A stretch of 64,000 bases of DNA, taken from Symbiodinium natans (Eukaryota > Sar > Dinophyceae > Suessiales > Symbiodiniaceae). The position numbers and the translations under genes were made by a program. Below are positions 46,275 through 54,019 of this stretch, piece by piece. How positions within the stretch are numbered: the first letter of the stretch is position 1; the number at the start of each line of letters is the position of its first letter. The notes below the pieces were generated by a model. That model saw nothing but the letters and a program-made list of their open reading frames with translations, was not told the origin of the DNA and made no database searches. The DNA is taken from the NCBI GenBank assembly GCA_905221605.1, contig CAJNDS010002107.1, positions 511,386-575,385 of the forward strand, written 5' to 3'.

Positions 46275-46299
46275 AATACAGAAAGAAAGAAAGAAATAA
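45717..46299. repeat. GAAA tetranucleotide tract, about 580 bp
   Basis: Purine-only plus strand (GAAA with GACA, GAGA and GGAA variants at the left, near-perfect GAAA at the right). The lysine/glutamate/arginine frame and the serine/leucine/phenylalanine frame across it are repeat translations. Long mirror-symmetric purine tracts of this kind can form triplex DNA. Confidence 0.95.
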
Positions 46300-46301
46300 A
46301 C

Positions 46302-46575
46302 CCCCCCCGCTTTGTTTAAGCCGTGCAAGTTTGCCTCAAAGCATATGCCATATGCACACTTTTGCGGAAACCCATCATGCGAGAATCGTCACATTTTCGG
46401 AAACCCATCATGCGAGAATTGTGTTTGCAAATGGGGGGGGGCTGCGCCCCCCCCAACCCCCCCGCTTTCTCAAGCCGTGCAAGCTTGCCTCAAAGCATAT
46501 GCCATATGCACACATTTTCGGAAACCCATCATGCGAGAATCGTGTTTGCAAATGGGGGGGGCTGCGCCCCCCCCA
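46302..46575 (+). repeat. Tandem duplication ending in C-rich hairpins
   Basis: Two copies of a unit starting CCCCCGCTTT...AAGCCGTGCAAG, at 46,302 and about 46,457. The first copy carries an internal duplication of GGAAACCCATCATGCGAGAA. Both copies contain GCATATGCCATATGC and end in GGGGGGGCTGCGCCCCCCCC, a strong hairpin. A third unit start (CCCCCCGCTTCCCGC) follows at 46,578. Frames through it translate the repeat. Confidence 0.85.
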
Positions 46576-47660
46576 ACCCCCCGCTTCCCGCAACACACCC
46601 TACACCCTAAACCCTAAGCCGTAGTTCCGGACTGAAGGGGCAATGATACGAGGAGCAACCTTGACCCCGCAAACCGTAGAGCCTAATAAGACCCAAACCG
46701 TCCACCATAAGCCGCAAATCCTGATAGCATGTTTGCGGCCTACATGCGCAGTAAGCCCTAAACCGAAGCAAAGTTTCAGATTGAAGCATCCGAGGTTCCT
46801 CTTGAACCAGCCCCGGACGTTAACTAGCTTTTGAGTCCTGTCGGGGCCAACGATGGCCGCCCCGACGCTCCAAGCGCGAGTTGCAAAAGGACGAAGGGTT
46901 GGACGTAGTGTGTTGTTGTAGCACGTTGAGATTTGGACCTGTTCCGGACACGCGGTGCCGCTGAGAGGCCATCGGAAGCTGAAAACCAGCAAAATTCACC
47001 AAAAAAACCAAAAAAATGCACAGAAAAGAATTCCCACCAGAGGAGGACGACAGGCAGAACCAGGAGGGCATGTTCTGAAAACCACAGGAAAAGCAAGAAA
47101 AAGCAAGAAAATTCACAGAAAAAAACCAGAAAAATTGACAAAAAAAATCCTCGCTCCAGTTTATTGCAGTTGGTGGGTCTGACCATCCTTTTCTTGAGTC
47201 CGTGCTCGTTGTTCTTTTGAGACGGGTTCCCCTTTTGTAGTTGTTGATCCCCTTTTCGCTGACTGTGTTGTGGTTTTGTTTGTCCTTTTTGCCAGTGAGT
47301 GCGTTATTTTGCTTTCATTTGTCGTGATTTGAGTTTTGTGTTACGTCTAATTAGTTTGGTTGGATTGCGCAAGCATCGACATGGCGTCATGTCTCTGTGA
47401 GGGATGCATGGATGGGTCCTTCTGGGACATGTCTGTTCCGGTCGATTAAGTGTTAGTCTGCGTTAGTTATTGTTCCCGTAACTTGGGACTATAGGCCGAA
47501 TGGCCTGACAACGTCCTCTTCCAGTATTTCGGCCAGTTCTTCTGACACAGTGCTGGTCGTGAGGGCATGCGGGCGTACATCTGACCCTCAATGTGCCCAC
47601 TCGTGATCTGCTCGCAGTCAGCATTGCTTCTCGCAGTTGGCAAGCCTGAGGCTTTTAGCA
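46576..47660. other. Unique host-like stretch next to the viral element
   Basis: Only two short telomere-like remnants (46,600-46,620, 46,755). An A-rich stretch at 46,980-47,150 is open in several frames by composition. On the minus strand, 47,467-47,660 is open (about 65 codons ending WPKYWKRTLSGHSAYSPKLR) before it enters the poly-C tract. No family recognised. Confidence 0.4.
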
Positions 47661-47757
47661 CCATAAGCCACCCCCCCACCCCACCCCCCCCCCCCCCCCA
47701 CCCCCCCGCCCCCCTGCTCCCCTCCCCGCACCCCCCCCTCCCCGCACCCCCCCCAAA
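47661..47757. repeat. Poly-C tract bordering the viral element
   Basis: About 95 bp of C with interspersed A, G and T, immediately before the sharp drop in GC content near 47,800. Such tracts are common sites of assembly joins, which matters for judging the junction. Confidence 0.85.
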
Positions 47758-47820
47758 AATTAGTAAAAGGGTGGTTCTGGGGCTTCCGCCACAGGCGCCC
47801 ACATATCAATTTATACATTT

Positions 47821-48196
47821 AACCTCATTCATTTTATCATAATTAAAATATAAAATATACAAAAAATCATTTTATGAACCTTTTTCATTTCATAAAATAA
47901 TTTTTCTAGGGCTTTTTATTTTAAGTCTTAAATTATTACAATTATTTTTTAATGTTTAATCTTATTCATTATTTTCCTGAAAAATTACCTCATTCATTTT
48001 CCATTTTCATAAGATTACCTTATTCATTTTTATTTTTCAAAATTTAGGGGATTTTCAAAAATATTTGATTTTGAATTTTGGGGGTTGGTTCTGGGACATT
48101 AGACACCTTATTCATTATTTGTAAATATTATTTCAAAATTTTCATAATTTATGCCTAAAAAATTACATTTTTTATATATCTACCTTATGCATAATT
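47821..48196 (+). repeat. Iterated motif in the noncoding left end
   Basis: Six copies of a motif close to TACCTTATTCATTATT start at 47,821, 47,958, 47,986, 48,016, 48,104 and 48,181. They lie in the only long noncoding stretch of the element (47,770-48,309), which also repeats GGTTCTGGG at 47,774 and 48,087. Position at the end suggests a terminal repeat, a replication origin or a protein-binding array. Confidence 0.6.
47905..47927 (-). promoter_or_regulatory. Promoter-like element without an intact gene
   Basis: The minus strand carries GACTTAAAATAAAAAGCCCTAGAA, close to the elements before the genes at 48,906 and 49,633. Only a 19-codon frame follows it, so it may mark a lost third paralog or be part of the terminal repeat. 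Confidence 0.4.
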
Positions 48197-48309
48197 TCAG
48201 GGATTTCATAAATTCGGGGATTTCTGGGGTGTTTGACCTTCTAATGTTTTGTCAAATATTCATAGTAATTTTTATTATGAATGTTTGCTGGGGTTTTTGG
48301 TCTTTAAGG

Positions 48310-48906
48310 TTAATTATTATAATCATCAAATACATCATTCAAATAATTTTTAAGTTCATCATTATTAATATACTTCTTATCAAGAAATATTAAGTTATTT
48401 AAATATTCATAAACAATTAATTTACATAACCATTTATGAGCATATGTCTTTTTATAATAACTATATCTCATTGTTAATATATTTGATTTATTATTTATAA
48501 AGTCTATTAACCACTTCTTTTCATTCAAATTCCTAATAATCATACAGAAATGAAAGGTTATTATTCTATAGCAGTTTCTCACATATGATTTTAAAACATT
48601 CTTAAACGGACTGTTTCCATTGTCAATTATGATTTTCAACTGTTTCATTTCCTTAACTATACTACCTTCATTAAAGACTGAAAATCTCGTTCTTCTAAAG
48701 TATTGTATTTGTTTTTCAATTTTACTCAAGTGCTCATTGGCTTTATTTTCTTGCTCTTTTGCTCTCATATCACCACAATAATTGCAACAATCATATGAAA
48801 CGATTTTATCAGTTAAAACTTCAGGAAATAGTTTACTTAATATTATTGAGTTTGTATTTTTAAGTTTCTTACACGCGTTGCACTTGCTATAATCTAGGAT
48901 GGTCAT
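48310..48906 (-). CDS. CxxC protein, paralog 1, unknown function
   Basis: 198 residues. The N-terminus holds two cysteine pairs, CNAC (residues 9-12) and CNYC (41-44), about 30 residues apart, which suggests a zinc-binding knuckle. The rest is lysine-, tyrosine- and asparagine-rich and predicted helical, ending in an acidic NDVFDDYNN tail. It is a diverged paralog of the next gene (49,010-49,633): both have LF-x5-K-I-L/V-S before the second cysteine pair, and ELKNYLNDVFDD against AIYNYLCDIFEE at the C-terminus. It lies next to the left end of the virus, upstream of nothing but noncoding DNA. I do not recognise the family. Confidence 0.7.
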   Translation of the reverse strand: MTILDYSKCNACKKLKNTNSIILSKLFPEVLTDKIVSYDCCNYCGDMRAKEQENKANEHLSKIEKQIQYFRRTRFSVFNEGSIVKEMKQLKIIIDNGNSPFKNVLKSYVRNCYRIITFHFCMIIRNLNEKKWLIDFINNKSNILTMRYSYYKKTYAHKWLCKLIVYEYLNNLIFLDKKYINNDELKNYLNDVFDDYNN

Positions 48907-48915
48907 AGTTCCTAC

Positions 48916-48942
48916 TATTCTAGGGCTTTCTGTCTTTAAGTG
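48916..48942 (-). promoter_or_regulatory. Conserved upstream element of the CxxC genes
   Basis: On the minus strand: CACTTAAAGA, a short A-rich spacer, then GCCCTAGAATA, ending 9 bases before the ATG at 48,906. The same arrangement at the same distance precedes 49,633. CTTAAAG also occurs before the starts at 51,686 and, as CACTCTAAAG, 50,648. Probably a virus-specific (early?) promoter. Confidence 0.6.
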
Positions 48943-49009
48943 GATTTATTAGGATTTTTCAACCGTTATATTATATTTAGTAATAATATTATGGTTGTCT
49001 TGTTTTTGT

Positions 49010-49633
49010 TTAATCTTCTTCTTCTTCAAAGATATCACATAAATAATTATATATAGCTTCTAAATCAAAATATTTTCTGTAAAGACCTACTTGTTTCTGA
49101 AAATAAAGGAACAAAATAGCAACCATAATATCGCATATATATTCTTCATATTTATTTCTATATTTATAAGTCTCTCCTTCAAAGTCCCATTTACCATAAA
49201 GATAATAGATGTTATAATCCAACAACCAGAACATTCTGTATTCATCAATCATTTTTATCTTCTCTGTATCATTCAAGAACTTCTTTAACAATGGTTTTAA
49301 TTCAGTTTTTGATTTATCTATTATGTCTTTTAAATAGTTCTTCTTATCTTTTAAATTTGTCAGTTTCTTGTATCCATTGTCAAAATGATTTAATATGCAA
49401 TGAATTTGTCTATGTTCTACTCTTTTAAAATGAGGTATTAGTTTATATGTATCATCATAGTTTTCTTTATATTCTTTATCATACTCATACATTTTATGAC
49501 AAAAGAAACAAGTTGTAAAAGACAAGATATTCTTAGTAATATTATCATCAAATAATTCATTTAATATTTCATTTCTTCTACTCTTATAACTGGTACAATA
49601 TTTACAATTAAAATTGAAGTTGAATGTTTCCAT
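49010..49633 (-). CDS. CxxC protein, paralog 2, unknown function
   Basis: 207 residues from the ATG at 49,633 (METFNFNF). An in-frame ATG 13 codons further upstream is rejected as start because it lies inside the conserved promoter-like element. Cysteine pairs CKYC and CFFC bracket about 30 residues near the N-terminus, followed by a long helical, tyrosine-rich region and an acidic EEEED end. Paralogous to 48,310-48,906 with low overall identity but the same motif order, so the duplication is old. The family is unknown to me. A nucleic-acid-binding or host-modulating role is only a guess from the zinc-knuckle-like pairs. Confidence 0.7.
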   Translation of the reverse strand: METFNFNFNCKYCTSYKSRRNEILNELFDDNITKNILSFTTCFFCHKMYEYDKEYKENYDDTYKLIPHFKRVEHRQIHCILNHFDNGYKKLTNLKDKKNYLKDIIDKSKTELKPLLKKFLNDTEKIKMIDEYRMFWLLDYNIYYLYGKWDFEGETYKYRNKYEEYICDIMVAILFLYFQKQVGLYRKYFDLEAIYNYLCDIFEEEED

Positions 49634-49642
49634 TTCTCTTAA

Positions 49643-49669
49643 TATTCTAGGGCGTTTTTTCTTTAAGTG
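49643..49669 (-). promoter_or_regulatory. Conserved upstream element of CxxC paralog 2
   Basis: Minus-strand CACTTAAAGAAAAAACGCCC followed by TAGAATA, 9 bases before the ATG at 49,633. Match to 48,916-48,942 is near-perfect in both blocks although the genes themselves have diverged, which argues for selection on the element. Confidence 0.65.
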
Positions 49670-49672
49670 CAT

Positions 49673-49891
49673 TTACTTATTTACTAGCAATAATTCGTGT
49701 CTCATATATTTTTTAGGTAAGCCTTCAAGAACATAATATTTATTTAACTGCTTATCTCTTTCAACTTCTTTTACTTCATATGTTTTCTCGCTCCATTTGC
49801 TCCTTGTTTCTTTTCTGCTGGTATAATTACCGCCACTTTTTGTAAAAACCTTTACAGTGTCTCCTTCTTTAATATTTGGATAATTTCTCAA
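49673..49891 (-). pseudogene. Integrase C-terminal domain, split off by a frameshift
   Basis: About 70 codons with no ATG at its start: the first usable codon is TTG, and a TGA sits just upstream in this frame. It reads IKEGDTVKVFTKSGG, then RSKWSEKTYEVKEV and ends YMRHELLLV. This is the SH3/chromo-like C-terminal domain that follows the catalytic core in Polinton and retroviral-type integrases (K-x-G-D-x-V, K-W-S, R-x-E-L-L). It continues the integrase at 49,869-50,606 after a one-base change in the T6 run (A6 on the coding strand) at 49,895-49,900. Most likely part of one integrase gene of about 310 codons. Confidence 0.8.
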
Positions 49892-50606
49892 ATATTTTTT
49901 CTTTCATTACTGAATTAGCTTTTACTTCTATATGATGCTCATCTTTATGTGCTTCATTCGGTGTCATTCCCGTCGTGCTGTGTTTCATTTGTTTATTGTA
50001 TTTATCCAAAACAGGTTTTAACATTATTGTCCACGCTCCTTTATGAACAAGTGCCCTATCGCCTATCATTTTCTTCAAGGTTCTTATCATTCGTTCGGCT
50101 ACATTCGCGTGAGTTAAAGTTGTATTATGTGTTATACCCTCATCTTTCAAATATTTTTGTAATGTTTTATCATTCAACGCTCCTTCATCATCACTATAAA
50201 CTGACTGAGGATGACCCATTACTTTAAAACATTCCTTTAAAGCATTTAATACTGTTCCACCATCTTTATTATGCATTGGCACGACGTGACATTTTTTACT
50301 AAAATTATCAACACAAACAAAACCATATGTTGGATAATCTTTATTAAAGGTGTCAGTATCTTTCATTAGACTAATCATATTCATCAAATCCACTGAATAA
50401 ATAGATCGGGCAAAAGGTGCTGAATAACTATTATACTGTTTGTAATTGCTTCTCTGGTTTATTGACTGACTTTTCAACCATTCTTTAACTTCATTAAGCG
50501 TTACTACTAATCCCGCTTTTATAGCATCATCATATAAACTCTTTGCACTACCAAAACCGCTTTGAATATCATAATACAAGTCGCTTAAAACTTGGTTTTT
50601 ATTCAT
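49869..50606 (-). CDS. Retroviral-type (rve, DDE) integrase, catalytic part
   Basis: 245 residues. An N-terminal helical segment (1-60) is followed by the RNase H-like core with D73 (YSVDLMNM), D139 (VYSDDEGAL) and E171 (NVAERMIRTLK), the DDE triad that joins viral DNA ends to host DNA. D-to-E spacing is slightly shorter than the usual 35. The protein catalyses insertion of the element into chromosomes and defines Polintons among related viruses. The frame stops at LSKY; the C-terminal DNA-binding domain follows in another frame (49,673-49,891). Its start lies 41 bp from that of the divergent GIY-YIG gene, so both share one upstream region. Confidence 0.9.
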   Translation of the reverse strand: MNKNQVLSDLYYDIQSGFGSAKSLYDDAIKAGLVVTLNEVKEWLKSQSINQRSNYKQYNSYSAPFARSIYSVDLMNMISLMKDTDTFNKDYPTYGFVCVDNFSKKCHVVPMHNKDGGTVLNALKECFKVMGHPQSVYSDDEGALNDKTLQKYLKDEGITHNTTLTHANVAERMIRTLKKMIGDRALVHKGAWTIMLKPVLDKYNKQMKHSTTGMTPNEAHKDEHHIEVKANSVMKEKIFEKLSKY

Positions 50607-50625
50607 ATATTATATTATATAAAAA

Positions 50626-50635
50626 CACTCTAAAG
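50626..50635 (+). promoter_or_regulatory. Promoter-like CACTCTAAAG between divergent genes
   Basis: Lies 12 bases before the ATG of the GIY-YIG gene, in the 41 bp gap shared with the integrase gene, beside a TATATTATATAAAA stretch. Resembles the CACTTAAAG block of the CxxC genes. Confidence 0.4.
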
Positions 50636-50647
50636 GTTTATTAGTTT

Positions 50648-51310
50648 ATGGTAATAATGGACGAAAATAGGTATGGAAATGGAGCAGTTTATAAAGTTGT
50701 TGATGTTGGTTATAATAAATGCTACATTGGTTCAACTTGTGAAAGCCTATGTAAAAGAATGACAAGACACCGTGATTTTTATAAAAGTTATAACAGAAGT
50801 CCAGAAACTAGAGCAAGAAATTCATTGTATAATATGTTTGACGAATATGGTGTTGATAATTGTAAAATAGAACTTATTGAATATTACCCCTGTAATACAA
50901 GAGAAGAGTTAAGAAGAAGAGAAGGCGAAATCATAAAAGCTACTGAATGTGTTAATAAACGAATTGAAGGTAGAACGAGGACAGAATATTTACAAGATAA
51001 CGCAGAATATAGGCGTGAGTATTGCAAGAATTACAACATAACTCATAAAGAGAGTATATCAGAAAACAAAAAGAAATATTACATTGAAAATAAAGACAAA
51101 TTTTCAGAAGTTATTGAGTGCGAGTGTGGCGCTTTCATTTCTCGTCATTGGATGAGTGAACATAAAAAATCAAAACTTCACCAACGATATTTAAAGTTCA
51201 AAAACAGTGAGTTAGTTAATCATATTGAATGTTCTTGTGGTTCTATAGTTCCTAAACATAAGATGAATAGACATATACAATCACAAAAACATATCAAATA
51301 CACGAATTAA
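50648..51310 (+). CDS. GIY-YIG endonuclease with C-terminal zinc fingers
   Basis: 220 residues. The GIY-YIG core is at the N-terminus: AVYKVVD (13-19), CYIGST (25-30), the catalytic arginine in the KRMTRHR region (37-43) and a glutamate in RRREGEII. The C-terminal half carries two similar modules, IECECG...H-x5-H (about 155-178) and IECSCG...H-x5-H (about 194-217), each with CxC and two histidines, suggesting zinc-stabilised DNA binding. Such free-standing GIY-YIG genes are frequent in algal DNA viruses and may behave as homing endonucleases or serve recombination or repair. An internal ATG (codon 4) is an alternative start. Confidence 0.9.
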   Translation: MVIMDENRYGNGAVYKVVDVGYNKCYIGSTCESLCKRMTRHRDFYKSYNRSPETRARNSLYNMFDEYGVDNCKIELIEYYPCNTREELRRREGEIIKATECVNKRIEGRTRTEYLQDNAEYRREYCKNYNITHKESISENKKKYYIENKDKFSEVIECECGAFISRHWMSEHKKSKLHQRYLKFKNSELVNHIECSCGSIVPKHKMNRHIQSQKHIKYTN

Positions 51311-51335
51311 TATTATTATGTGTTAGATAATAATA

Positions 51336-51686
51336 TCAATTCCACAACAATATTTTTCTTCCTATCTTATCCATCATTTCCTTTTCTAATCTTTCCTGAT
51401 ATATTTCTTTACATCTCTTCGTGTTCATATGTCTAGATTTAATGGTATTACTACTTATCTTTCTTCCACACCTCTCACATATAAAACACTGACTATTATT
51501 TTTAAAATATTCTTTATAGTATCCATTCTGTTTATTTTTTTCATTGATTTTGTCATTGAATGATTTCTTTTTTGCTTTTGCTATTTCTTCGCTATTTTCT
51601 TCATCTAGCGAGTTCCATAGCACATCAAAAAGGTCATCATCAATGTTTAATTTTTCGCCTTTTTCCGTTACAAAGCAGGAGTTCAT
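51336..51686 (-). CDS. Small zinc-finger protein
   Basis: 116 residues. Acidic N-terminus (DDDLFDVLWNSLDEENSEE), lysine-rich middle, then one zinc finger C70-x2-C73-x12-H86-x5-C92. The finger resembles the one in the protein encoded at 54,019-54,588. A CTTAAAG element lies at 51,710-51,719, 24 bases upstream. The acidic part and single finger would suit a regulator of transcription, but this is inference. Confidence 0.65.
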   Translation of the reverse strand: MNSCFVTEKGEKLNIDDDLFDVLWNSLDEENSEEIAKAKKKSFNDKINEKNKQNGYYKEYFKNNSQCFICERCGRKISSNTIKSRHMNTKRCKEIYQERLEKEMMDKIGRKILLWN

Positions 51687-51709
51687 CTTACTGTTTAATG
51701 TTAATTATT

Positions 51710-51730
51710 CTTTAAGTAGGGGGCGTTTTA
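51710..51730 (-). promoter_or_regulatory. CTTAAAG promoter-like element
   Basis: On the minus strand: AAACGCCCCCTACTTAAAG, 24 bases before the ATG at 51,686. It has the same two blocks as the CxxC gene promoters (CGCCC and CTTAAAG), in reversed order. Confidence 0.4.
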
Positions 51731-51752
51731 GCACCCCCCCATAAAGTAATAA

Positions 51753-52556
51753 TTAACTACTTAATGTTCTTCTGCTATTACTACTGCTTCTACTCCTTAT
51801 GTATTTTATGGTTTCTTGACTTCTACGAGAACTAATGACACTTTGAGGTGGACTTGGCTCTTCAACATATTCAATTGTTCTATCACTTGGAACGGAACTT
51901 TGAACTGTTTCAGGAGGCGATGAATGAATATGTTCACTTAATGCCTCCTCTTCAACTGGTAATAATACACTTCTGTTTGAACTTCTTCTAGAACTTGATG
52001 ATGATGAAGGCTCATAAGATTTTTTAACATTCATAGGTAAATCATCGTCGCTCTCTTGGCTTCTTATAGATGCTTCAGGCTGTACAATAATTTGTTCTTC
52101 ATCAGTATCTATTTGTTGCCTTCTGCTTCTCATTTCTTCTCTTTCTTCTTTAAATTCGTCCTCGCCAAACATAGCATCATAAACTCTAGACATTAATGAC
52201 TTTTTCTGTGGTTGTTCTCGTTCTCTATCCCTTTCTTGTTGTTTCTCACTACTTTTTATACTTGATACACTTTCATCTGTTTGTCTCTGTTTAACTTCTT
52301 CTTCTAATGATTTCATACTTTCACTTTCTGTTATGCTTGGTGTTTCATTGAATACATCCGTTTGCGTTCCCTTATTAGGGTTATCATTCATTATTATTGT
52401 CTTCTTATCATACTTACCTAAGTCAAAGTCATCAAAATTAACATCATCTAATAATAAACCTTGTTGTGTTCTTCTCTCTTTCTCTGGTAAGATTCTTAAT
52501 CTTCTTGTTCTTGCTTCCCTTGCAATTTCTTCATATGTTGGGCGTAATCTTAACAT
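51753..52556 (-). CDS. LRLRPTY-motif protein 1, probable virion protein
   Basis: 267 residues. The N-terminus LRLRPTYEEIAREARTRR (2-19) is shared with the neighbouring gene (LRLRPTYDELVGM). A FDDFDLGKYDKK patch follows near residue 45. The remainder is low complexity: charged QERDRER stretches, serine runs and many arginines, probably disordered. It starts 23 bp downstream of the neighbouring gene's stop codon. Shared N-terminal motif, disorder and location next to capsid genes suggest an internal virion, scaffold or DNA-condensing protein. I do not know the family. Confidence 0.6.
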   Translation of the reverse strand: MLRLRPTYEEIAREARTRRLRILPEKERRTQQGLLLDDVNFDDFDLGKYDKKTIIMNDNPNKGTQTDVFNETPSITESESMKSLEEEVKQRQTDESVSSIKSSEKQQERDREREQPQKKSLMSRVYDAMFGEDEFKEEREEMRSRRQQIDTDEEQIIVQPEASIRSQESDDDLPMNVKKSYEPSSSSSSRRSSNRSVLLPVEEEALSEHIHSSPPETVQSSVPSDRTIEYVEEPSPPQSVISSRRSQETIKYIRSRSSSNSRRTLSS

Positions 52557-52578
52557 TATTATTAATACTTATATTTTA

Positions 52579-53631
52579 TCAAGGTAAAAATGATTTAGCT
52601 ACTGCTGTTGCCCCCGCTTTTACTAGTGTTTCAACACCTGCTTTTGCTCCTGCTACTGCTATGTCTCTTAAAGGCGTTGATGATGCTGGTTGAGATGGAA
52701 CTAATGCATCTCCTCCACTTGATGACGCGGATTGTTCTACCCTTTTGGATTTTACTCGTCTTCTCTCTCTTTTAAATAACTTTATTTTACGACTTAATTT
52801 AGCACTGTCAAAATCTGCGTTCCATTCATCTAATTCTTTATGACCCTCTATGATTGATACTAAATATTGCTTCTTTTTCTGGTCTGTTGGTAGTTTATTT
52901 AATAAGTCTACCATTTCATCTGATAACAAATCTCTAACAAATAATTGAAACATTAACCCTCTATAAGTAACGCTATCATCGTTTAATACTTTGTCAGGGT
53001 CAAAACCTTGTGTGTATGCTACTTTTTGTTCTAACGCGGTTATTTCTTCGTCTTCTTCACTATCCTCTGCTTGTGGCGGTGCTGGTAATGACGGGGGATA
53101 ACCTTGATTACTTTGAACTGGGGCATCCATTGAATGAACTTCAACACCTGCCGGTAATGATTGATGGTGAACATCATCTAAATCACTTTTAGCATCTTCT
53201 ACATCTTTTCTTTTTTCTGATAACAGCTCCAATGTTTTTAATGCATCATCTAAATCTCTAATAGCAGTTGGATAATCACCTTCTTCTTCTTCCATTCCTT
53301 CATAAACTTCTATTGGTGTGTCATATCCGCTAGATGTTGCACTTGTTTGCATTCCTGCTACAGCAGTTGATACACCATTCATAACGCCGTGATGATTTAA
53401 TTGTGCTCTTCTTAAATCATTCTTAACTTTATCCTCTTCTTGCTTCTTCAACCCTAAAAAATCAATGTTATCAAATTGACTTCCAAACTGGTTGTTTCTA
53501 AACAATGTTGCTCTTCTGTCAATTATTTTTTCAATAGGAGGTCTGTTTTCATCTCCTTGACTTTCAATCATACCCACCAATTCATCATAAGTAGGTCTTA
53601 ATCTTAACTCAGATTTTAATGTTTTTATCAT
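52579..53631 (-). CDS. LRLRPTY-motif protein 2, probable virion protein
   Basis: 350 residues. The N-terminal LRLRPTYDEL (9-18) matches protein 1, followed by an arginine-containing segment and FDNIDFLGLKK. The middle is acidic and disordered. Residues about 200-290 form a helical domain (FDPDKVLNDDSVTYRGLMFQ onward), then a basic patch (KLFKRERRRVKSKR). The C-terminus ends in an alanine/valine-rich amphipathic helix (AGVETLVKAGATAVAKSFLP). A basic patch plus amphipathic tail is reminiscent of adenovirus-type internal capsid proteins, but this is an analogy only. Confidence 0.6.
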   Translation of the reverse strand: MIKTLKSELRLRPTYDELVGMIESQGDENRPPIEKIIDRRATLFRNNQFGSQFDNIDFLGLKKQEEDKVKNDLRRAQLNHHGVMNGVSTAVAGMQTSATSSGYDTPIEVYEGMEEEEGDYPTAIRDLDDALKTLELLSEKRKDVEDAKSDLDDVHHQSLPAGVEVHSMDAPVQSNQGYPPSLPAPPQAEDSEEDEEITALEQKVAYTQGFDPDKVLNDDSVTYRGLMFQLFVRDLLSDEMVDLLNKLPTDQKKKQYLVSIIEGHKELDEWNADFDSAKLSRKIKLFKRERRRVKSKRVEQSASSSGGDALVPSQPASSTPLRDIAVAGAKAGVETLVKAGATAVAKSFLP

Positions 53632-53660
53632 TATTATATTTGAAGTTAGATTTTAATTAA

Positions 53661-53981
53661 TTATATTAAATTTGCCATAATCGTTTTTAATTCATCTTGT
53701 TTTTTCTTAAGTTCTTCTTTTGTTCTTACTGGCATCATTGGACGTTCTAATTGTCTGTTTATATCATCTAATTGTCCCTGATATAAACTTTTCTTTTGAT
53801 GTTGCACCCAATCATTCCTCATAGCAATATTTTTACCTCTGTTTTCTGCTTCTTCTACTCTTAATTTTAAATCTTCTAAATATTTTTTCCTACTTGCTAC
53901 TCCTATAGTATCTTCTAAATCATAGTATTGTTGCACCTGTGGCATTCTTTTAAACTCTGGTTTACTTTTCCAAATGCTCAT
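53661..53981 (-). CDS. Small coiled-coil protein, unknown
   Basis: 106 residues, almost entirely helical with heptad-like spacing (KKYLEDLKLRVEEAENRG and KEELKKKQDELKTIMANL). Starts MSIWKSKPEFKRM. It lies in a run of minus-strand genes (51,753-55,455) with short gaps that probably belong to the late, structural set. No enzyme motif. May be a minor structural or assembly protein. Confidence 0.55.
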   Translation of the reverse strand: MSIWKSKPEFKRMPQVQQYYDLEDTIGVASRKKYLEDLKLRVEEAENRGKNIAMRNDWVQHQKKSLYQGQLDDINRQLERPMMPVRTKEELKKKQDELKTIMANLI

Positions 53982-54019
53982 ATTATTAATAATATTAGAT
54001 TAAAAATATTATTAATAAT
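53982..54019. terminator. Perfect 15 bp palindrome between genes
   Basis: ATTATTAATAATATT (53,982-53,996) and AATATTATTAATAAT (54,005-54,019) are exact inverse copies around 8 bases. Lies between two minus-strand genes. The same ATTAATAATATT core recurs at 60,409-60,439 and, in part, 57,865-57,900. It could terminate or process transcripts. Confidence 0.5.

Noticed and set aside
45643-46328. Serine/leucine/phenylalanine-rich and lysine/glutamate-rich frames over 90-146 codons
   Set aside because: Direct translations of the GAAA tract.
46312-46624. Three plus-strand frames of 95-101 codons rich in C, H and P
   Set aside because: They translate the tandem duplication and its poly-C/G hairpins in every frame.
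49634-49672. Upstream ATG as start of CxxC paralog 2
   Set aside because: The 13 extra codons translate the conserved promoter-like element, and the paralog starts at the equivalent downstream position.
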